Shown: positions 12,616 to 16,370 of the stretch, one piece after another
Position numbering within the stretch: the stretch's first letter is position 1
How the letters are laid out: each line of letters begins with the position of its first letter
Source: Oscillospiraceae bacterium
GTDB taxonomy: Bacteria > Bacillota_A > Clostridia > Oscillospirales > Oscillospiraceae
Assembly: GCA_017540945.1 (NCBI GenBank)
Contig: JAFYAB010000133.1
Span: 1-16,370, forward strand
DNA length: 16,370 bases
Reading direction: 5' to 3'
Notes under the pieces: model-generated
What the model saw: only the letters and a program-made list of their open reading frames with translations
The model's database searches: none
Told to the model about the DNA's origin: nothing
Position numbers and translations under genes: made by a program

Positions 12616-12866
12616 GAGTGCGTTCGTAGGGGCCGATGCCCACATCGGCCCTCCGTGTCGTATGGGGACAGGGCATTCACAGCGAGTGCATTCGTAGGGG
12701 CCGATGCCCACATCGGCCCTCCGTGCCGTATGGGGACAGGGCATTCGCAGCGAGTGTGTTCGTAGGGGCCGATGCTCACATCGGCCCTCCGTGTCGTATG
12801 GGGACAGGGCATTCACAGCGAGTGCATTCGTAGGGGCCGATGCCCACATCGGCCCTCCGTATCGTA
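12616..12866 (+). repeat. 68-bp tandem repeat array of GTAG-hairpins
   Basis: Four units start at 12616, 12684, 12752 and 12820, an exact 68-bp period; the last is cut short after about 50 bp. Each unit holds GAGTG..TTC, GTAGGGG, the GGCCGATG / CATCGGCC hairpin, then CTCCGT.TCGTATGGGGACAG in the full units and GGCATTC.CAGC. Units differ at only a few positions (for example one GCTCACA). It lies in the 483-bp gap between the divergent exoA and uppP genes. Frames opened by it on either strand are not genes: 68 is not a multiple of three. Confidence 0.92.
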
Positions 12867-12956
12867 AGGTGCAAGTCCGCAGATCCCTTGGCCCCTTGTA
12901 CCTTGTCCCTTTTCATTCGACAAACCCCGATTTCCGAACTCCTGCGAAAATCGTGG

Positions 12957-12985
12957 TTGTAAAAGCTTCGAGGCTGTGTTATAAT
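12957..12985 (+). promoter_or_regulatory. sigma-A promoter for uppP
   Basis: TTGTAA (12957-12962) and a perfect TATAAT (12980-12985) are spaced by 17 bp, giving a leader of roughly 27 nt before the TTG start at 13019. Confidence 0.8.
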
Positions 12986-13018
12986 AACAAAACATGGGAT
13001 TTGAAAGGGGGCTCCGCT

Positions 13019-13858
13019 TTGACCCTGTCCTTTCTTGAATTGCTGAAAGTCATCTTCCTGGGCATCGTGGAGGGTGTGACCGAGTGGCTGCCGGTGAGCT
13101 CCACGGGGCACATGCTGCTGGTGGACGAATTCCTCCGGATCGACGCCTCCGAGGCCTTCAAGGAGATGTTCTTCGTGGTGATCCAGCTGGGCGCCATCCT
13201 GGCGGTGGTGGTCCTGTTCTGGGATCAGCTCTGGCCCTTCGGCAGGAAGCCCCAGGGCGGGATTTGCGTCAAGCAGAACACCATCTCTCTCTGGCTGAAG
13301 GTCATCGCGGCCTGTATCCCCGGCGCCGTGGCCGCCGTCCTGCTGGACGACTATGTGGACGCCCACTTTACGACGCCCGCGGTCATTGCCGGCGCTCTGA
13401 TCCTCTACGGCCTGGGCTTCCTGCTGGTGGAGAACTGGAACCGGGGACGCAAGCCCCGGGTGGAGACCCTGGAGGAGATCTCCTACGCCGACGCCCTCGG
13501 CATCGGTCTGTTCCAGGTCCTGTCCATCGTCCCCGGCACCTCCCGCTCCGGCGCCTGTATCATCGGCGCCCTGATCCTGGGCGTGGCCCGGCCTGCCGCC
13601 GCCCGTTTTACCTTCCATCTGGCTGTGCCCGTCATGTTCGGCCTGAGCCTTCTGAAGCTGCTGAAATTCGGTCTGCACTTCACCGGCCCGGAGCTGATGA
13701 TCCTGCTGGTGGGCTGCCTGGTGGCCTTCGCGGTCTCCATGCTCGTCATCCGCGGTCTGATGAACTACATCCGCAAGCACGGTTTTGAGGTATTTGGATA
13801 CTATCGGATCGTTTTAGGAATCATAATCCTGGTCTATTTCGCTGTCGCGGCGAGATAA
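13019..13858 (+). CDS. uppP: undecaprenyl-diphosphatase (bacitracin resistance protein)
   Basis: An integral membrane phosphatase (BacA/UppP) that recycles undecaprenyl pyrophosphate to the monophosphate carrier for cell wall synthesis; overproduction gives bacitracin resistance in other bacteria. It has 279 residues, typical of the family. Both signature regions are present: GIVEGVTEWLPVSSTGHMLL (15-34) with the catalytic glutamates, and VPGTSRSGACI (171-181). About seven to eight hydrophobic segments are visible. The start is TTG at 13019: AAAGGGGG ends seven bases upstream and the protein then begins at the family's usual point (LSFLELLKVIFLGIVEG). The open frame extends upstream into the tandem repeat, but that part has no ribosome binding site and lies before the promoter. 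Confidence 0.95.
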   Translation: MTLSFLELLKVIFLGIVEGVTEWLPVSSTGHMLLVDEFLRIDASEAFKEMFFVVIQLGAILAVVVLFWDQLWPFGRKPQGGICVKQNTISLWLKVIAACIPGAVAAVLLDDYVDAHFTTPAVIAGALILYGLGFLLVENWNRGRKPRVETLEEISYADALGIGLFQVLSIVPGTSRSGACIIGALILGVARPAAARFTFHLAVPVMFGLSLLKLLKFGLHFTGPELMILLVGCLVAFAVSMLVIRGLMNYIRKHGFEVFGYYRIVLGIIILVYFAVAAR

Positions 13859-13933
13859 TACCGATCGTTTCAAGAGGCACGAAGTATGCCTGATCCCTGG
13901 TGCCTCAGCAAGTAAATCGGCTCGAAAAACCAT

Positions 13934-13963
13934 TTGACAATCGTACAAATAACACTTCATAAA
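13934..13963 (+). promoter_or_regulatory. probable promoter for the Mrp-type ATPase gene
   Basis: A perfect TTGACA (13934-13939) is followed 18 bp later by CATAAA (13958-13963), a weak -10. It lies in the AT-rich leader 19 bp before the start codon at 13982. A possible uppP terminator stem (GAGGCAC / GTGCCTC, 13874-13906) lies upstream. Confidence 0.5.
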
Positions 13964-13981
13964 ACAAGAGAGGTAATCCCA

Positions 13982-14800
13982 ATGAGCGAATGCACCCACA
14001 ACTGTTCCACCTGCGGCCAGGACTGCGCTTCCCGCACCGAAGAGAGCCTGCTGGCCAAGCTGAACCCCAAATCCAGCGTCCGCAAGGTCTACGCGGTCGT
14101 CTCCGGCAAGGGCGGCGTCGGCAAATCCACCGTCACCTCCATGCTGGCGGTGGCCATGCAGAAGCGCGGCTTCCGCACCGCCATTCTGGACGCGGATATC
14201 ACCGGGCCCTCCATCCCCAAGGCCTTTGCCCTGGACTCCACCGACGCCTACGAGGACGGTCTGCTGGCTCCCGCCGTCACCCGCACCGGCATTCAGGTCA
14301 TGTCTCTGAACCTGCTGCTGGAGGATGAGACCGCCCCCGTGGCCTGGCGCGGCCCCGTGCTGGCCGGCGCGGTCAAGCAGTTCTGGACCGACGTGTACTG
14401 GGACAACGTGGACTATATGTTCGTCGATATGCCCCCCGGCACCGGCGACGTGCCCCTGACGGTATTCCAGAGCCTGCCCATCGACGGCATCATCCTGGTG
14501 ACCACCCCCCAGGACTTGGTCTCCATGATCGTCTCCAAGGCCGTTGGCCTGGCGAAGCTGATGCACATCCCCCTGATCGGCATCGTGGAGAACTACGCCT
14601 GGCTGACCTGCCCCGACTGCGGGAAGAAGATCGAGGTCTTCGGCAGGTCCCATGTGGAGGAGATGGCCGCCAAATTCGACCTGCCCGTGCTGGCCCGCCT
14701 GCCCATCGACCCGGTGGTGGCCGGCTTCATGGACGTGGGCGAGGCCGAGAGCGTGGACACCGCCGACCTGGAGGACGCGGTCAACCTGCTGGCCCGCTGA
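13982..14800 (+). CDS. Mrp/NBP35-family Fe-S cluster carrier ATPase
   Basis: A P-loop ATPase of the Mrp/ApbC/Nbp35 group, thought to bind and deliver [4Fe-4S] clusters in the cytosol. Of its 272 residues, the N terminus carries four cysteines (4, 8, 11, 15; CTHNCSTCGQDC) as in Nbp35-like and many clostridial Mrp proteins. The deviant Walker A GKGGVGKS is at 42-49, followed by ILDADITGPSIPK (68-80), the VDMPPGTGD block (148-156), TTPQDLVSMIVSKA, and the C-terminal CPDCG (210-214), whose CxxC is the dimer cluster site. The usual ENMS before it is ENYA here. The ATG at 13982 has AGAGAGG upstream. It appears to be a single gene with its own promoter and a downstream hairpin. Confidence 0.92.
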   Translation: MSECTHNCSTCGQDCASRTEESLLAKLNPKSSVRKVYAVVSGKGGVGKSTVTSMLAVAMQKRGFRTAILDADITGPSIPKAFALDSTDAYEDGLLAPAVTRTGIQVMSLNLLLEDETAPVAWRGPVLAGAVKQFWTDVYWDNVDYMFVDMPPGTGDVPLTVFQSLPIDGIILVTTPQDLVSMIVSKAVGLAKLMHIPLIGIVENYAWLTCPDCGKKIEVFGRSHVEEMAAKFDLPVLARLPIDPVVAGFMDVGEAESVDTADLEDAVNLLAR

Positions 14801-14812
14801 TACAACGACAAC

Positions 14813-14851
14813 AAGCCGCCTGCGCGTTCCGAATGAACGCGCAGGCGCTGT
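14813..14851 (+). terminator. hairpin after the Mrp-type gene, probable terminator
   Basis: The core stem of 12 bp (CGCCTGCGCGTT at 14817-14828 with 14836-14847, loop CCGAATG) is followed by GTTGCATTTCC, a poor T tract. Separation from the sigma factor operon downstream is inferred. Confidence 0.55.
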
Positions 14852-14952
14852 TGCATTTCCGCACAGGCAAAGCAAAAAACTTGAGCAATCTGAAAACTTT
14901 TGCACGCCTTGCAACGAATATATTGATGAAAAAGAAACATCCGGAGAGCGAT

Positions 14953-15504
14953 ATGAGCGATAAAAAAGAAGCTTCCCTGATCAAACGCATCCAGCGCCAG
15001 GGAGACCGACAGGCGGCGGAGACGCTGATCTCCGCCTACTACCGGGAAATATATGCCTTTGCGTACCGTCAGACCAGTGATGTGGACGCTGCGATGGATC
15101 TGACACAGGAGATCTTCCTTGCGGCGCTCCAATCCATCCAACGATATGACCCAAAGCGTGCGGGCTTCCGTACCTGGCTGTACCGGATCGCATCCCATAA
15201 GCTGACGGATCTTTTCAGGTCTCCCGCATACAGGCTCCGCCAGAGTACGATCCCCATAGAGGAATTATCGCTGCCGGACGACGGTTCGCCGGAGGAGCAG
15301 TGGCTGGAAGCGGACCAGCTCCGGCAGATCCAGCTTCGGATCGCAGATCTGCCGGACGAGATCCAGAGCATTCTGCGGCTGCGCTTCTACGGCGAGGCCG
15401 GCTTCCGTCAGATCGCGGAGATCCTGGCGCTGCCGGAGGGCACCGTCAAAACCAAATACTACGCGGCAATCCGCACGCTGCGAAAGGAGGCGAACCGGCA
15501 ATGA
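14953..15504 (+). CDS. ECF-type RNA polymerase sigma factor
   Basis: A 183-residue sigma-70 family factor with regions 2 and 4 only. Region 2 (about 24-92) contains DLTQEIFLAAL and the FRTWLYRIASHKLTDLFR segment that melts and reads the -10 element. Region 4 (about 127-180) has LPDEIQSILRLRFYGEAGFRQIAEILALPEGTVKTKYYAAIRTLRK, a helix-turn-helix for the -35 element. The start at 14953 has GGAGAG four bases upstream; an ATG at 14926 has no ribosome binding site. Its stop overlaps the next start (ATGA), so it is translationally coupled to a membrane protein gene, and an ABC ATPase follows. The operon layout suggests a signal-responsive sigma controlling its own transporter genes; the signal is unknown. 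Confidence 0.92.
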   Translation: MSDKKEASLIKRIQRQGDRQAAETLISAYYREIYAFAYRQTSDVDAAMDLTQEIFLAALQSIQRYDPKRAGFRTWLYRIASHKLTDLFRSPAYRLRQSTIPIEELSLPDDGSPEEQWLEADQLRQIQLRIADLPDEIQSILRLRFYGEAGFRQIAEILALPEGTVKTKYYAAIRTLRKEANRQ

Positions 15505-16247
15505 GCGTAATCTATCCAAGCGACAAACAGATCCAGGCGTCTGTTCATCATATTTGCGAAAAGGCGCCGCTTACCAGGCGTCCAAATCTGATTTCATTCC
15601 TGCGGAATATGTCCCGCAATCTCGGCCTTCGGCAGATTTTTACCGGCACATGGGACGTGATCCTGATTTCCTGCATGCTGTTCGGGCTTGTGGCCGTGAT
15701 TGGCGCGTTAGACCTTCGCCATTCCGGGAACCAGCTGCAAAAGACTTCGGTATTCCTGTTCGCCTTTTCTCCGGTGTTTCTGTTTCTCCTGTTTTCGCTT
15801 TCCCTCTGGAAGGAAGTGGAGGGGACAAGCTATCCGATCAAAATGACCTGTCTCTATACCGCTCGTCATCTGATCGCATTTCGCGTGTTTTGCATCACCT
15901 GCTGCAGCTTTGCCGTCGTCGGGCTCTACGCCTTGTTTCTGTCCGCGTTTCTGGGGCTGCCGGGACTGCCGCTGCTCTGCGTTTCCCTGTCGTCGCTCTT
16001 TCTCTATTCGCTGCTGCAGATCCAGACGGTTTTGTCGGTCCGTTCCAATCTGACAGTCTGCGGTGTCCTGGCGGTCTGGGTGTTTGGCAGCTGCGTCGGC
16101 TCTCAGCTCTGGCCGGAATTCTGTTGGGGGCTTCTGCAGGCGGTTCCGGCTGTGGCCTGGGTCCTGGTGGATCTTCTGCTGGCGCTCATGTTCTGCAATC
16201 GTTATGGAATCTATGTTCGGAGGGTTTGTTATGCTGAAGGTCTGTGA
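15501..16247 (+). CDS. polytopic membrane protein of the sigma/ABC operon
   Basis: A 248-residue protein, not recognised by family. The N-terminal ~50 residues are polar (SVIYPSDKQIQASVHHICEKAPLTRRP) and should be cytoplasmic, followed by about six hydrophobic segments near 51-71, 83-103, 124-146, 155-175, 185-203 and 208-232, and a short basic tail. It is cysteine-rich in the membrane part. AAAGGAGG precedes the ATG at 15501, which overlaps the sigma factor stop (ATGA); its end overlaps the ABC ATPase start by 17 bp. Position directly after an ECF sigma gene allows either an anti-sigma role (cytoplasmic N-terminal domain binding the sigma) or an ABC-2-type permease role. The lack of a clear anti-sigma zinc motif makes the second somewhat more likely. 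Confidence 0.8.
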   Translation: MSVIYPSDKQIQASVHHICEKAPLTRRPNLISFLRNMSRNLGLRQIFTGTWDVILISCMLFGLVAVIGALDLRHSGNQLQKTSVFLFAFSPVFLFLLFSLSLWKEVEGTSYPIKMTCLYTARHLIAFRVFCITCCSFAVVGLYALFLSAFLGLPGLPLLCVSLSSLFLYSLLQIQTVLSVRSNLTVCGVLAVWVFGSCVGSQLWPEFCWGLLQAVPAVAWVLVDLLLALMFCNRYGIYVRRVCYAEGL

Positions 16248-16370
16248 CGTCACAAAACGCTATGGAAAATTCACGGTATTGGAGCACATCGATCTGGAAT
16301 TCACGCCGGGCGTCTACGGCCTGCTGGCGCCGAACGGCGCGGGCAAGACCACGCTGATGAAGCTGCTGAC
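16231..16370 (+). CDS. ABC transporter ATP-binding protein (5' end, cut by window)
   Basis: The first 46 codons are present. VCDVTKRYGKFTVLEHIDLEF is a standard ABC-2 exporter ATPase beginning with an A-loop tyrosine (RYG), and the Walker A region reads GLLAPNGAGKTTLMKLL. The residue before PNG is Ala, where Gly is more common. GGAGGG ends six bases before the ATG. It overlaps the membrane protein gene by 17 bp and so is the third gene of the sigma-led operon. A permease gene probably follows outside the window. Confidence 0.9.
   Translation, partial: MLKVCDVTKRYGKFTVLEHIDLEFTPGVYGLLAPNGAGKTTLMKLL

Noticed and set aside
12565..12849. Reading frames on both strands through the tandem array (proline/arginine-rich proteins)
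   Set aside because: They are translations of the repeat, have no ribosome binding sites, and the 68-bp period shifts frame in each unit.
12616..12866. CRISPR array
   Set aside because: The entire 68-bp unit is repeated; there are no unique spacers between short repeats and no cas genes nearby.
12704..13018. N-terminal extension of UppP
   Set aside because: It runs through the repeat array and the promoter at 12957-12985. The family start matches the TTG at 13019, which has AAAGGGGG upstream.
1..16370. Insertion sequence or transposase gene explaining the repeats
   Set aside because: No open frame resembles an IS200/IS605, HUH or DDE transposase; the repeats here must be non-autonomous if mobile.

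Overview
The window is chromosomal DNA from a GC-rich low-GC-phylum lineage: most likely a Clostridia member of the Oscillospiraceae type. This rests on the gene families (NdoA-type MazF, UppP, clostridial Mrp ATPase with N-terminal cysteines, the order NAD(P)HX dehydratase / lipoprotein / alr / ndoA), on strong AGGAGG ribosome binding sites and sigma-A promoters, and on the kind of intergenic repeats seen. The genus cannot be fixed from the sequence alone.

Layout. Positions 1-720 hold the end of an rRNA operon: the 23S 3' end, a complete 5S gene, then two extra partial copies of the 5S 3' tail, each followed by its own terminator. A minus-strand two-TM protein gene (720-1331) and mnmG (1485-3503) diverge from a shared promoter region. 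MnmG carries an in-frame insertion of about 49 residues built from intergenic repeats. Positions 3504-5402 are an accessory patch: a palindrome-rich repeat, an AT-rich PD-(D/E)XK/DUF4268 gene and a DUF2441-like gene. Then come a purine nucleoside phosphorylase, a cupin, a radical SAM/SPASM protein, nnrD, a GerS/YdcC-position lipoprotein, alr (overlapping the lipoprotein gene), an ndoA (mazF) toxin gene without its antitoxin, and an unrecognised 154-residue protein whose ribosome binding site lies in a perfect 19-bp hairpin. Exonuclease III is on the minus strand, followed by a 68-bp tandem array, uppP, an Mrp-type Fe-S carrier ATPase, and the start of an ECF sigma / membrane protein / ABC ATPase operon that runs off the window.

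The most unusual signal is not a protein system. It is a dense family of short elements with a GTAG head at the foot of a hairpin, at least 13 in 16 kb and up to 15 with diverged members. Stem sequences differ but stay base-paired. They resemble REP/REPIN elements mobilised in other bacteria by RAYT (Y1 HUH) transposases. Their GTAG head repeatedly sits exactly on gene ends: in four genes the TAG of GTAG is the stop codon, and a fifth gene has the head three bases after its stop. They occur singly, as an inverted pair (10544-10618), in a four-unit tandem array (12616-12866), in the 23S-5S spacer, and inside the mnmG reading frame, where one is joined to a second, double-hairpin repeat family. 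No transposase is present here, so the mobilising enzyme would have to be elsewhere in the genome.
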